A DNA stretch of 42,021 nt from Sulfurospirillum sp. GTDB taxonomy: Bacteria > Campylobacterota > Campylobacteria > Campylobacterales > Sulfurospirillaceae. Both the position numbers and the translations under genes were made by a program. Position 1 is the first letter of the stretch, and each line of letters starts with the position of its first letter. The notes below the pieces were generated by a model. That model saw only the letters and a list, made by a program, of their open reading frames with translations, searched no databases and was not told where the DNA came from. Shown here piece after piece: positions 8,158 to 16,469 of this stretch. Location of the stretch: NCBI GenBank assembly GCA_018058685.1, contig JAGOZL010000005.1, forward strand, positions 1 through 42,021, written 5' to 3'.

Positions 8158-8880
8158 TTATTCACTGATACGTTTATTTCGACGAGATTCATAAAGATTT
8201 CTTAAAAAAGGATATAAATCAATCGCATCTTTTTTGAAAGAATCATATTCTTCAAAGTGTAAAGAGGTTCGATTGACGGCTAAAAATCCTTTGAGAAGTA
8301 ACTCTTCTTCAAAACTGTCTAAAAGATTTGCATCGCGCGCTTCAACGTAAGCCATAGGATTTGCCCATGAATCACCAAAAAGACCTACAATATCACGTGC
8401 ATTTGATGGTCCTAGCAAAGGAATCACAATATGAAAGCCACTGCCAACACCATAAAATCCTAATGTTTGCCCTAAATCTTCGCTGTGTTGCTTTAACCCA
8501 AAATCACTGCTAGCAACATCCATAAATCCAACAATGCCTAAGGTAGAGTTGATGACAAATCGTCCTAATTCTTCCATACTATTTTGGAATTTTAATTGAA
8601 GAATGTTATTGATAAAACGGATAGGAAATAATAAATTGTCTGCAACATTAGCGATACCTTCTCGTGCAGGTTGAGGCACAACATAGGCGTACCCTTGCGC
8701 GGTTGGCTTGAGCACATATTCATAAACGTTGTCATTAAATGTTGTCATGATTCTATTATAGCCGCTCAAAGGATCAAAAAGCGTTTCTTCCTTATCTGCA
8801 GAAAATTCATTTTCTATATCAGAGGGGGAAGATGCTAGCATCAATGAACAGGTAAACACAAAAGAGAGCAAAAAGCGCAT
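8158..8880 (-). CDS. mlaA: MlaA/VacJ family outer-membrane lipid protein
   Basis: MlaA sits in the outer membrane and removes phospholipids from the outer leaflet to preserve asymmetry. The 240 residues carry the VacJ hallmarks: DPLSGYNRIMTTFNDNVYEYVLKP, the PARxGIxNVxxNL stretch, GRFVINSTLGIVGFMDVAS, the EDLGQTLGFYGVG segment and a YVEARD-like end. The N-terminus is a signal peptide (MRFLLSFVFTCSLMLASS), but the Cys at 11 lacks a normal lipobox (VFTC instead of LAGC-like). It may therefore be cleaved by signal peptidase I rather than lipidated. It is the first gene of the minus-strand operon. Confidence 0.9.
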   Translation of the reverse strand: MRFLLSFVFTCSLMLASSPSDIENEFSADKEETLFDPLSGYNRIMTTFNDNVYEYVLKPTAQGYAYVVPQPAREGIANVADNLLFPIRFINNILQLKFQNSMEELGRFVINSTLGIVGFMDVASSDFGLKQHSEDLGQTLGFYGVGSGFHIVIPLLGPSNARDIVGLFGDSWANPMAYVEARDANLLDSFEEELLLKGFLAVNRTSLHFEEYDSFKKDAIDLYPFLRNLYESRRNKRISE

Positions 8881-8915
8881 ATTTGATAACCTTGTAAATA
8901 GTGAAAAATTTCAAG

Positions 8916-8921
8916 ATTATA
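8916..8921 (-). promoter_or_regulatory. -10 box for mlaA-mlaC-RND operon
   Basis: The minus strand reads TATAAT, ending 36 nt upstream of the mlaA ATG, with AT-rich periodic tracts further upstream. It is divergent from the rpsB promoter. Confidence 0.5.
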
Positions 8922-9008
8922 AGATTTTTTTCATTTAAAGTAAATAAAAGAAGAAACTCAAGAGAGTACTTTTGCATAAAAACAAGCAAAATTTAATCTT
9001 TTTTTAAC

Positions 9009-9014
9009 TATAAT
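9009..9014 (+). promoter_or_regulatory. -10 box for rpsB-tsf
   Basis: TATAAT is preceded by a T-rich tract (8998-9005). The predicted transcription start is near 9021, giving a leader of about 92 nt that contains the hairpin described at 9033-9077. Confidence 0.6.
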
Positions 9015-9032
9015 CACCGTCCAAATCTCACA

Positions 9033-9077
9033 CACACCAATCCTTTACGGTTGCAGTTTACGCTGTTGATGGGTGTG
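9033..9077 (+). promoter_or_regulatory. structured rpsB leader, possible S2 autoregulatory element
   Basis: CACACC-A-ATC (9033-9042) pairs with GAT-G-GGTGTG (9068-9077), giving nine base pairs around one A-G mismatch. An inner helix of GCAG (9053-9056) with CTGT (9063-9066) closes the loop TTTACG. The structure lies between the predicted start of transcription and the Shine-Dalgarno of rpsB (9102-9105). S2-mediated control of the rpsB-tsf leader is known in gammaproteobacteria; its presence here is inference. Confidence 0.5.
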
Positions 9078-9112
9078 GAGGCAAAACCAAAAACAAAACA
9101 AAGGAGCACTTC

Positions 9113-9904
9113 ATGGTAACCATGAAAGACTTATTAGAGTGTGGTGTACACTTCGGACACCAAACAAGACGTTGGAACCCAAAGATGAAAAAATTCATCT
9201 TCGGTGAACGAAAAAATATCTATATCGTAGACTTACAAAAAACACTACGTTATTTTAGATACACGTACAATGTTGTTAAAGATGCAGCAGCAGAGGGCAA
9301 AACAATGCTTTTTGTTGGTACAAAAAAACAAGCAAGCCAAGCCATTAAAGAATACGCAGAAAAATGCGGTATGCCATACGTTAACCACAGATGGTTAGGC
9401 GGAATGCTTACAAACTACCAAACCATCAGACAATCAATCCGTAAACTTGACATTATTGAGAAAATGGAAGAAGATGGACAAATCGACCTTCTTACTAAAA
9501 AAGAAGCGTTGATGCTCCGCCGTAAAAAAGAAAAACTTCTTGATTACCTTGGTGGTATCAGAAACATGAAGAACTTACCAGATATGATTTTTGTTATTGA
9601 TACGGTAAAAGAGAAAATTGCAGTTCAAGAAGCTAGACGTCTTGGCATTACCGTTGTAGCTCCACTTGATACCAACTGTGATCCAGACGTTGTTGATCTT
9701 CCAATTCCTGGAAATGATGATGCGATCCGTTCCATTCAACTTTTCTGTAAAGAGATGTGTGAAGCAATGACAGAAGGGTATGAAATCCGTTCAAAAGATG
9801 CTCCAGCGTCTGAAGAAGTAGCAGATATCACTGAAGAAGAGAAAAAAGAGCTTATCAGTGAAGTAGTAAGTGAAGAAGACTTCGTAGCAGAGGAAGGCGA
9901 ATAA
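9113..9904 (+). CDS. rpsB: 30S ribosomal protein S2
   Basis: S2 is a late-assembling 30S protein at the back of the small subunit. The [25 protein letters not shown] start is characteristic. The [18 protein letters not shown] and [12 protein letters not shown] segments are all present in 263 residues. The acidic C-terminal extension (from about 235) is common in this group. AAGGAG at 9101-9105 sets the start at 9113. Its stop overlaps the tsf ATG by one base (TAATG), so the two genes are coupled. Confidence 0.98.
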   Translation: MVTMKDLLECGVHFGHQTRRWNPKMKKFIFGERKNIYIVDLQKTLRYFRYTYNVVKDAAAEGKTMLFVGTKKQASQAIKEYAEKCGMPYVNHRWLGGMLTNYQTIRQSIRKLDIIEKMEEDGQIDLLTKKEALMLRRKKEKLLDYLGGIRNMKNLPDMIFVIDTVKEKIAVQEARRLGITVVAPLDTNCDPDVVDLPIPGNDDAIRSIQLFCKEMCEAMTEGYEIRSKDAPASEEVADITEEEKKELISEVVSEEDFVAEEGE

Positions 9905-10971
9905 TGGCTGAGATTACTGCTGCTTTAGTAAAAGAATTACGCGAGTCCACTGGGGCTGGCATGATGGATTGTAAGAAAGCATTGGTGGACACAGACGGTG
10001 ATTTTGAAGCGGCAACAGCCCTTTTAAGAGAAAAAGGTTTGGGTAAAGCGGCTAAAAAAGCTGACAGATTGGCAAGTGAAGGATTGGTTAACGTTCACGT
10101 TGATGCAAGCCTAAAAATGGCAACGGTGAGTGAAATCAACGCTGAGACAGACTTCGTTGCAAAAAACGAAGGTTTTATTAACTTAACCAAAGATACCACA
10201 GCACATATTCAAGCAACCAATGTTGAATCAACAGAAGAATTGATGAAAACGACTATTAATGGAACTGTTTTTGAAGAGTATTTTGCAACAAAAGTAGCGA
10301 CAATTGGTGAAAACCTCGTTGTAAGACGTTTTGCAACATTAAAAGTGGGTGCGAATGGCGTTGTGAATGGCTATGTCCATTCAAACGGTCGAGTGGGAGT
10401 TTTAATTGCAGCAGAGTGCGACAGTGAAGCAACAGCTCAAAAAGCAGGCGAGTTTATCCGTAACCTTTGTATGCACGCCGCAGCGATGAAACCATCCTTT
10501 TTAAGCTATACAGAACTTGATCCTGCGTTTGTTGAACAAGAAACGATTGGTATTAAAGCAGACATTGAAAAAGAAAATGAAGAGCTAGCACGTTTGAAAA
10601 AACCATTGAAGCGTATGCCTTTATTTGTTTCTCGTGTACAGTTGACCGATGCTGTTTTAGAAAATGCTAAAAAAGAGATGGAAGCTGAACTCAAAGCGCA
10701 GGGAAAACCTGAGCAGATTTGGGATAAAATCATTCCAGGTCAATTGGAAAGATTTATTGCTGATAATACACAACTTGACCAACAATACACGCTTTTAAGT
10801 CAATTCTATGTTATGGACGATAAAAAGACCATTGCTCAAGTGGTTGAAGAAAAAGCAAAAGAGATTGGCGGTAAAATTGAGCTTGTGAGTTATGTGCGTT
10901 TTGAACTAGGTGAAGGCCTAGAGAAAAAAGCATGTGATTTTGCTAGTGAAGTTGCTGAACAACTCAAATAA
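9904..10971 (+). CDS. tsf: elongation factor Ts
   Basis: EF-Ts exchanges GDP for GTP on EF-Tu. The N-terminal UBA-like segment (VKELRESTGAGMMDCKKAL) and the EF-Tu-contacting TDFVAKNEGF motif (about 81-90) are clear, as is the repeated core ending in VRFELGEGLEKK. At 355 residues it is longer than the 283 of E. coli; the extra length, a Lys/Glu-rich insert in the second half, is normal for Campylobacterota. Confidence 0.97.
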   Translation: MAEITAALVKELRESTGAGMMDCKKALVDTDGDFEAATALLREKGLGKAAKKADRLASEGLVNVHVDASLKMATVSEINAETDFVAKNEGFINLTKDTTAHIQATNVESTEELMKTTINGTVFEEYFATKVATIGENLVVRRFATLKVGANGVVNGYVHSNGRVGVLIAAECDSEATAQKAGEFIRNLCMHAAAMKPSFLSYTELDPAFVEQETIGIKADIEKENEELARLKKPLKRMPLFVSRVQLTDAVLENAKKEMEAELKAQGKPEQIWDKIIPGQLERFIADNTQLDQQYTLLSQFYVMDDKKTIAQVVEEKAKEIGGKIELVSYVRFELGEGLEKKACDFASEVAEQLK

Positions 10972-10990
10972 TTTTTTACTTAGCTATTAA

Positions 10991-11015
10991 GGTGAAGAGT
11001 ATTTTACTCTTCACC
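10991..11015 (+). terminator. perfect hairpin between tsf and the ABC ATPase gene
   Basis: GGTGAAGAGTA (10991-11001) and TACTCTTCACC (11005-11015) form an 11-bp stem with a TTT loop. No T run follows, so it may be a weak terminator, a processing site or a 3'-end stabiliser that separates abundant rpsB-tsf mRNA from the downstream genes. Confidence 0.55.
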
Positions 11016-11040
11016 GCTGCTTAATCTTTAAAGGACAGTA

Positions 11041-11685
11041 ATGCCTTTACTTCGACTTGACAATATCGCCCATTCTTTTGAGTATCCCTTATTTGAAAAT
11101 GTTTCTATTGCTTTACATGTAAAAGAGTCTATGGCCATTTTAGGTGTAAGTGGCTGTGGTAAGTCAACACTTTTACATATCGGAGCAACCTTACTACAAC
11201 CTAAACAAGGTATTGTGACGATTTTAAATCAAAATATCTATCAACAAAACGAAGAGCGCAGACTTTCTTTAAGACGGTATGATGTTGGTATTATTTTTCA
11301 ATCCCACTATCTTTTTAAAGGTTTTTTTGCCAATGAAAACATTGAACTTGCTTCTTTAATTAGTGGAGAAGAGATGGATGAACGCATTTTAAAAAAGCTT
11401 GGTATCGAAAAGTTGATGCATCAAAAAATTGGTGATCTCTCAGGTGGACAACAACAAAGAATCTCTATCGCTAGAGTACTGGCTAAAAAACCTAAAATTA
11501 TTTTTGCAGATGAGCCCACAGGTAACTTGGACGATAAAACGGCGCATGAAGTGATGGATGTTTTACTTGAATACACTGAGGAAAATAGTGGTGCTTTATT
11601 GTTGGTAACGCACAATCAAAATTTAGCAAAAGCATGCACGTACGTAAGGCATTTGCATTTGGATGGTTTAAAAGAAGAGGCTTAA
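11041..11685 (+). CDS. LolD/FtsE-like ABC transporter ATP-binding protein
   Basis: This is a 214-residue stand-alone ATPase of the LolD/FtsE/MacB group. Walker A is GVSGCGKS (about 35-42), the Q-loop is IIFQSHYLF, the signature LSGGQQQR is near 135-142, and Walker B is KIIFADEPTGNLD with the NLD extension of this group, followed by the switch His in LLVTHNQNLA. No permease gene is next to it. The gene order (tsf, this ATPase, fliR) is kept in C. jejuni, where it is also an orphan. Lipoprotein release (LolD) is plausible but not proven. It carries a TTACATGTAA copy read as Leu-His-Val-Lys (residues 25-28). Confidence 0.9.
   Translation: MPLLRLDNIAHSFEYPLFENVSIALHVKESMAILGVSGCGKSTLLHIGATLLQPKQGIVTILNQNIYQQNEERRLSLRRYDVGIIFQSHYLFKGFFANENIELASLISGEEMDERILKKLGIEKLMHQKIGDLSGGQQQRISIARVLAKKPKIIFADEPTGNLDDKTAHEVMDVLLEYTEENSGALLLVTHNQNLAKACTYVRHLHLDGLKEEA
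11112..11123. repeat. TTTACATGTAAA repeat, copy 3
   Basis: Full 12-bp palindrome inside the ABC ATPase gene, read as Leu-His-Val-Lys. Confidence 0.9.
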
Positions 11686-11686
11686 G

Positions 11687-12460
11687 ATGGAATCACTCAT
11701 CAAAATGATCGGTGAAGATCAAGTCATTCTTTTCTTTCTTCTCTTTGCTCGCTTAAGTGGTCTTTTTGCATTTTTCCCTTTTTTTTCACATGGAAATATT
11801 CCAATTTCACTCAAAACGGCGATTACTCTTTTTATGGTGATATTTCTTTTTCCCTTATTACCTCCTTTACATGTAAAACCGACACTCGCCTTTCTAGCTT
11901 TAGCCATCAGTAGTGAACTGCTTATAGGATTTATTGCTGGGCTTTTTTTGAGTATTGTTTTTGCTATTTTACAGCTTGCGGGGATGCAAATATCGTTTAT
12001 TATGGGATTTACGATGGCAAATGTCATTGACCCTCAAACAAGTACAGCAATTCCATTGATGTCGCAATTACTTTCGTTGATTGGTTTGATGATTATTTTA
12101 GCCTTCAATGGTCACCACCAAATGCTCTTGTTTATCTCAGAATCCCTGCACGTTTTACCGTTAGGAACTTTTTATCCTCAAGAAAATATCATACTCTATT
12201 TGGCAAAAGCGGTTACGGGTATGTTTGTCTATGGATTTATTCTCTCTTTCCCTGTAGTGGCTTTTTCGCTTCTGTTAGATGTTGTTTTTGGAATGCTGAT
12301 GAAAACGATGCCACAATTTAACCTTTTGGTCGTAGGATTTCCTATCAAGATAGGTGTTTCTTTTGTTGTTTTAATGGCTACACTCGCTTCAATGATGCTT
12401 ATTTTTAAAAAAGAATTTTTGGAGGCGATGAATCATTTGACCCTTCTTTTTGCGCATTAA
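11687..12460 (+). CDS. fliR: flagellar export apparatus protein FliR
   Basis: FliR is an inner-membrane part of the flagellar type III export gate, forming the core with FliP and FliQ. The 257 residues hold about six membrane helices. The N-terminal LLFARLSGLFAFFPFFSHGNIP and the conserved GMQISFIMGFTMANVIDPQTST segment identify the family. It starts one base after the ATPase stop, with AGAGG as its ribosome binding site. No other flagellar gene is adjacent, as in Campylobacter where flagellar genes are scattered. A TTACATGTAA copy encodes Leu-His-Val-Lys near residue 61. Confidence 0.95.
   Translation: MESLIKMIGEDQVILFFLLFARLSGLFAFFPFFSHGNIPISLKTAITLFMVIFLFPLLPPLHVKPTLAFLALAISSELLIGFIAGLFLSIVFAILQLAGMQISFIMGFTMANVIDPQTSTAIPLMSQLLSLIGLMIILAFNGHHQMLLFISESLHVLPLGTFYPQENIILYLAKAVTGMFVYGFILSFPVVAFSLLLDVVFGMLMKTMPQFNLLVVGFPIKIGVSFVVLMATLASMMLIFKKEFLEAMNHLTLLFAH
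11866..11877. repeat. TTTACATGTAAA repeat, copy 4
   Basis: Full 12-bp palindrome inside fliR, read as Leu-His-Val-Lys. Confidence 0.9.
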
Positions 12461-12516
12461 AGCAATCATAATTTTTTTTATACTACAATCAGCTATAAAT
12501 TCTCTTAGGAGTAACA

Positions 12517-13920
12517 ATGCGCCTGCTTCTACTCAACAATAACCCCGCAGTTTCACGATTAATCAAACTAAGTGTCGATAAAGTCGGCTATGAATTGGAT
12601 GAGTTTGAGGACTATGGAATTGTGCCCCTAAATCACTACGATCTTATTATGGTGGATAATGAGTGTTACGATGAGGCAGAACTTGCAACACTGTGCGAAC
12701 AGAGTCATTGTCAGTATGTTCTTTATATTTGCCAACGTGGATCTAAAAAACCAGAATTTGCAAACATGGCATTGGAAAAACCGTTTTTACCAACGGATTT
12801 TTTAACTCTTTTGGAAAAAATTAAAAATGTTCTAGCGAGCCTAAAGCCAGAAGAGTCAAAGAGTGTTGAAGAAGAGATTGACTTATCTGAAGATGAACCT
12901 GAAGTGGCTCTTCAAAATGGAACGGCTTTTGATATTGATGGTATCGATACTTTCGGTGTTGAAGAAGAAATTCCTCTTCAAAATGATATTTTATTGGAGA
13001 AAGAAGAACTCTTAACTGAAGAAGAAGTTTCGATGGATATGCCTGAACTGCAAGAGGAAGATGACGCTTTAGATTTACCAACATTTGATTTAGATGCGCA
13101 TGAAGAAGAACTTTCGATACCTTTCATGAACAAAGAAGTTAATGATGAAAACAGCGACGATGATGATATTTTCATTTCTGAAGAGACGATAGCCACGAAT
13201 GCTGCATCTCATGAGGCAGAAGAAAAAATCGAAGAAGCGTTTAATGCAACATCTATATTAGATAAAGATGAGATTAATGAGGTTAAGCAACTCTTAGATG
13301 AGAGTGATGAAGAGCCTTTTGATTTAGAAAGGGATTTTGAAGTATCAGGAAAAGAGCCTTTAGGAGAAGATGTTTTGGAGCAAGAAGATGGTGAACTCTT
13401 GCTTCAAGAAACAGCTTTGACAATGGAAGACGAGGATGAAGAAAAAGAATTTGCCTTAGATGACATCTTTGCGCAAGGCTCATTAGAAGACGGCAAAGAA
13501 CTTACTTTTGAAGAGATCGACGAAGATAGCTTAGAAGCAGAAGATGTTGGATTAGAAGAGGAAGAACTGATGATTCCAACACAAGAAGAAATGATAGATG
13601 ATTTTGAAGAGGTTATTGAAGAAAAAATCGAAGAAGAGATAGAAATGGCTATGGATGATGAGATCGCAGTGTTATCTCAAATGCATTCGAGTGATTTTGA
13701 CTCGTTAGATGATTTGAATGAAAATGCCATCAAACGTGCTTTTGGTGAAGAGGTTGAAGAAGTATCAACAAAGAAAAATGAAGATGTTGCCGTGATTCGT
13801 GGAGAGATAGAAAATACCATTGCTCGAAGTCTTTCAGGTCTTGCACAAAGCGATATTTTACGAGAGGCACTTAAAGGAATGCGCATTAATATTTCCATTA
13901 CTTTTGATGAGAAAAACTAG
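12517..13920 (+). CDS. highly acidic protein with degenerate receiver domain
   Basis: Residues 1-110 resemble a response-regulator receiver fold. A beta1-like RLLLLNNN is followed by DLIMVDNE, with Asp47 where the phospho-acceptor should be, and ALEKPF with Lys88 where the conserved Lys-Pro lies. The usual acidic pair after beta1 is replaced by Asn-Asn-Asn, so phosphorylation is doubtful. Residues from about 115 to 410 are a very acidic, low-complexity linker dominated by Glu and Asp. The last 60 residues (from about DVAVIRGEIENTIARSL) look folded and end in a short beta strand (INISITF). C. jejuni has an acidic protein at the same place between fliR and gmk. Function unknown; the setting hints at a flagellar or scaffold role. 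Confidence 0.85.
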   Translation: MRLLLLNNNPAVSRLIKLSVDKVGYELDEFEDYGIVPLNHYDLIMVDNECYDEAELATLCEQSHCQYVLYICQRGSKKPEFANMALEKPFLPTDFLTLLEKIKNVLASLKPEESKSVEEEIDLSEDEPEVALQNGTAFDIDGIDTFGVEEEIPLQNDILLEKEELLTEEEVSMDMPELQEEDDALDLPTFDLDAHEEELSIPFMNKEVNDENSDDDDIFISEETIATNAASHEAEEKIEEAFNATSILDKDEINEVKQLLDESDEEPFDLERDFEVSGKEPLGEDVLEQEDGELLLQETALTMEDEDEEKEFALDDIFAQGSLEDGKELTFEEIDEDSLEAEDVGLEEEELMIPTQEEMIDDFEEVIEEKIEEEIEMAMDDEIAVLSQMHSSDFDSLDDLNENAIKRAFGEEVEEVSTKKNEDVAVIRGEIENTIARSLSGLAQSDILREALKGMRINISITFDEKN

Positions 13921-13922
13921 CT

Positions 13923-14537
13923 GTGAAAGGTAATATTTTAGTCATTTCAGGGCCTAGCGGTTCAGGAAAGAGCTCTTTAATGAAAGAGGTGTTAACGCAA
14001 ATTCCTGATACTTATTTTTCAATTTCTAGCACAACACGAGCCCCAAGAGAGGGAGAAGTGGATGGGGTTAATTATCACTTTATTTCAAAAGAAGAATTTG
14101 AACAAGATATTGATGCAGGATTTTTTTTAGAGTGGGCTAAAGTGCACGATCATTATTATGGTACTTCTTTAAAGCCTATTTTGAAAGAGCTTCATGAGGG
14201 AAAATTGGTTATTTGTGATATTGATGTACAAGGTCACAAAATTGCGCGTGAAAAATTAGGCAATTTCATCACTTCAGTTTTTATTACAACACCGGACCAA
14301 AAAAGCCTTAAAGATAGACTTAACAAGCGTGGAACAGATTCATCAGAGGTGATACATAAACGATTGCTCAATGCTGTTTCGGAGATGACCCGTATGCGAG
14401 AGTATGATTTTTTACTTATCAACGACAATTTCGAAAAGACATTGATGCAGCTTTTGTGTGTGGCTCGTACTTCACGTACAAAAATGACACTCATAGACAG
14501 TGGTGATTTTTTAAGTCAGTGGGCGAATATCGATTAA
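13923..14537 (+). CDS. gmk: guanylate kinase
   Basis: Gmk phosphorylates GMP to GDP. The P-loop GPSGSGKSS (about 9-17), the GMP-binding segment STTRAPREGEVDGVNYHFIS and the EWAKVHDHYYGT stretch are all canonical. IDVQGHKIAREK follows in the middle. At 204 residues it is full length. The start is GTG (13923), 3 nt after the acidic protein's TAG, with no clear separate promoter. Confidence 0.97.
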   Translation: MKGNILVISGPSGSGKSSLMKEVLTQIPDTYFSISSTTRAPREGEVDGVNYHFISKEEFEQDIDAGFFLEWAKVHDHYYGTSLKPILKELHEGKLVICDIDVQGHKIAREKLGNFITSVFITTPDQKSLKDRLNKRGTDSSEVIHKRLLNAVSEMTRMREYDFLLINDNFEKTLMQLLCVARTSRTKMTLIDSGDFLSQWANID

Positions 14538-14571
14538 AAAACTGCCTCATCTTTCGTTTATAAAAAAATGC

Positions 14572-14577
14572 TATAAT
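14572..14577 (+). promoter_or_regulatory. -10 box for tatA-argS
   Basis: TATAAT (in GCTATAATGC) is followed by a predicted start near 14584 and a leader of about 38 nt. The leader contains the repeat TTTACATGTAAA (14592-14603) and the Shine-Dalgarno AAGGAG (14611-14616). Confidence 0.6.
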
Positions 14578-14591
14578 GCACAGACAAAATT

Positions 14592-14603
14592 TTTACATGT
14601 AAA
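14592..14603. repeat. TTTACATGTAAA repeat, copy 5
   Basis: Full 12-bp palindrome in the tatA leader, between the predicted transcription start and the binding site. Confidence 0.9.
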
Positions 14604-14621
14604 CAATAAAAAGGAGAAAAA

Positions 14622-14864
14622 ATGGGTCCAAGTGTTCAGCAATTGCTGATAATTTTACTCATCGTTGTGTTGCTTTTTGGAGCGAAGAAAATTCCAGAAC
14701 TTGCAAAAGGTATTGGTTCAGGTATTAAGAACTTTAAAAAAGCAGTCAAAGAAGATGAAGAAGCAACAGCGAATGTTGATAAAGTAGAAGCTAAACCTGA
14801 AACAACTTCTGCTCCTACGGCTACACCTGCAACTCCTGTCACAGATGATAAAAAATCTGTTTAA
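14622..14864 (+). CDS. tatA: Sec-independent translocase subunit TatA
   Basis: TatA forms the protein-conducting oligomer of the twin-arginine pathway. The 80 residues show the family plan: a short membrane helix (about 7-21, [14 protein letters not shown]), the hinge [23 protein letters not shown] with its conserved Phe-Gly and amphipathic helix, then an acidic, Pro/Thr-rich tail. TatB and TatC are not here. It has its own promoter and precedes argS by 9 nt, as in C. jejuni. Confidence 0.95.
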   Translation: MGPSVQQLLIILLIVVLLFGAKKIPELAKGIGSGIKNFKKAVKEDEEATANVDKVEAKPETTSAPTATPATPVTDDKKSV

Positions 14865-14873
14865 GGGTAACGA

Positions 14874-16460
14874 TTGAAAAAATTGGTTATTAATGCAATT
14901 ACGCAAGAGTTACAAAGAGAGTTTGTTTTAGAAAAGCCTGCCAATCTCTCTTTTGGACACTATGCAACACCCCTTGCTTTTTCATTAGCAAAAGAGCTTC
15001 GAAAATCTCCCATTGCCATTGCAGAAGAGATAAGCGCACGCTTTAATGCCCATGAAATTTTTCAAGAAGTCAGTGCCCTCAAAGGGTACATTAACTTTAA
15101 GCTCAGTCCAAAATTTTTAGATACCTACGCTTCATGGGCACTTGAAAATGAAGATGCTTTTGGTAGAGAAGAGCATAAAGAGACGATTTTACTTGAATAT
15201 GTTAGTGCAAACCCAACAGGACCTTTACACATAGGGCACGCAAGAGGTGCGGTGATGGGGGATGCTTTGTATCGTATTGGTACACATCTAGGTTACAAAA
15301 TCACGAGTGAATATTATGTCAATGATGCAGGAAATCAAGTTGATTTATTAGGACTTTCACTTTATCTCTCAGGACGTGAGCATATTTTAGGACTTGAAGT
15401 TGAATGGCCACAAGAATTTTATCGTGGCGAATACATTATTGATTTAGCACATGTCGCATTAAAAGAATTAGGCGAAGCTATCTTTCAAGATGAGAGTGGT
15501 ATATCCATCCTCTCTTCATGGGGGAAAGATAAGATGTTAGAGCTGATTCGTTCTAATCTTGCTGATGTAGGCATTGAATTTGAACAATTCGTAAGTGAAA
15601 AATCGTTGTATGACCAATGGGATGCAAGTTTTCAAAAACTACGTGATAATAGCAAAACATATGAAGAAGATGGAAAAACGTGGATTCGTTCTACTGAGCT
15701 TGGAGATGAAAAAGATCGCGTCGTTGTAAGAGAAGATGGACGACCAACTTATTTAGCGGGTGATATTATTTATCATGACAATAAATTTCAAAGAGGATAT
15801 GACCACTATATCAATATTTGGGGTGCTGATCATCATGGTTATATTACACGTGTTAAAGCCGCCATTAATTTTTTAGGATACGATGAGAGCAAACTTGAAG
15901 TACTTTTAGCACAAATGGTTTCTTTGCTTAAAGGTGGTGAGCCTTATAAAATGAGTAAACGTGCAGGTAATTTTATTTTAATGAGCGATGTTGTCAGTGA
16001 AATTGGAAGCGATGCCCTGCGTTTTGTTTTTTTGAGTAAAAAATCAGATACTCATTTAGAATTTGATATCGATATTTTCAAACAAGAAGATAATAACAAT
16101 CCAATTTTTTATATCAACTATGCCCACGCACGGATTAATCAAATTTTTGCCAAAGCAGGTAAAAGTGTCAATGATATTAAAAATGTAAGCTTAGATAGCA
16201 TGAATGAAGAAGCACAAAATCTTTTGTTTAGCGCACTTTTATTGCCAGAGGTTTTAGAAGATGCTTTCAGCTCACGGCAAGTACAAAAAGTAACAGAATA
16301 TCTTAAAAACCTGGCAGCAGCACTTCATAAGTTTTATAATGAAAATCGAGTCGTAGGTAGTGTGGAAGAAGAGCAATTGTTAAAACTGTTTGCTGTTGTT
16401 GCACTTTCGCTTCGCGTAGGACTTAAACTCATAGGAATTACTGCTAAAGATAAGATGTAG
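14874..16460 (+). CDS. argS: arginyl-tRNA synthetase
   Basis: This class I synthetase charges tRNA-Arg. The 528 residues include the N-terminal additional domain (FGHYATPLAFSLAKELRKSP), the HIGH motif at 119-122 (GPLHIGHARGA), and KMSKR at 359-363. KMSKR replaces KMSKS, and ArgS enzymes often vary here. The anticodon-binding helical domain follows, with HKFYNENRV and a C-terminus of the usual kind. The start is TTG at 14874 (MKKLVINAI), 9 nt after tatA; no ATG is available near the conserved N-terminus. Confidence 0.96.
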   Translation: MKKLVINAITQELQREFVLEKPANLSFGHYATPLAFSLAKELRKSPIAIAEEISARFNAHEIFQEVSALKGYINFKLSPKFLDTYASWALENEDAFGREEHKETILLEYVSANPTGPLHIGHARGAVMGDALYRIGTHLGYKITSEYYVNDAGNQVDLLGLSLYLSGREHILGLEVEWPQEFYRGEYIIDLAHVALKELGEAIFQDESGISILSSWGKDKMLELIRSNLADVGIEFEQFVSEKSLYDQWDASFQKLRDNSKTYEEDGKTWIRSTELGDEKDRVVVREDGRPTYLAGDIIYHDNKFQRGYDHYINIWGADHHGYITRVKAAINFLGYDESKLEVLLAQMVSLLKGGEPYKMSKRAGNFILMSDVVSEIGSDALRFVFLSKKSDTHLEFDIDIFKQEDNNNPIFYINYAHARINQIFAKAGKSVNDIKNVSLDSMNEEAQNLLFSALLLPEVLEDAFSSRQVQKVTEYLKNLAAALHKFYNENRVVGSVEEEQLLKLFAVVALSLRVGLKLIGITAKDKM

Positions 16461-16469
16461 AGGTTAAAA

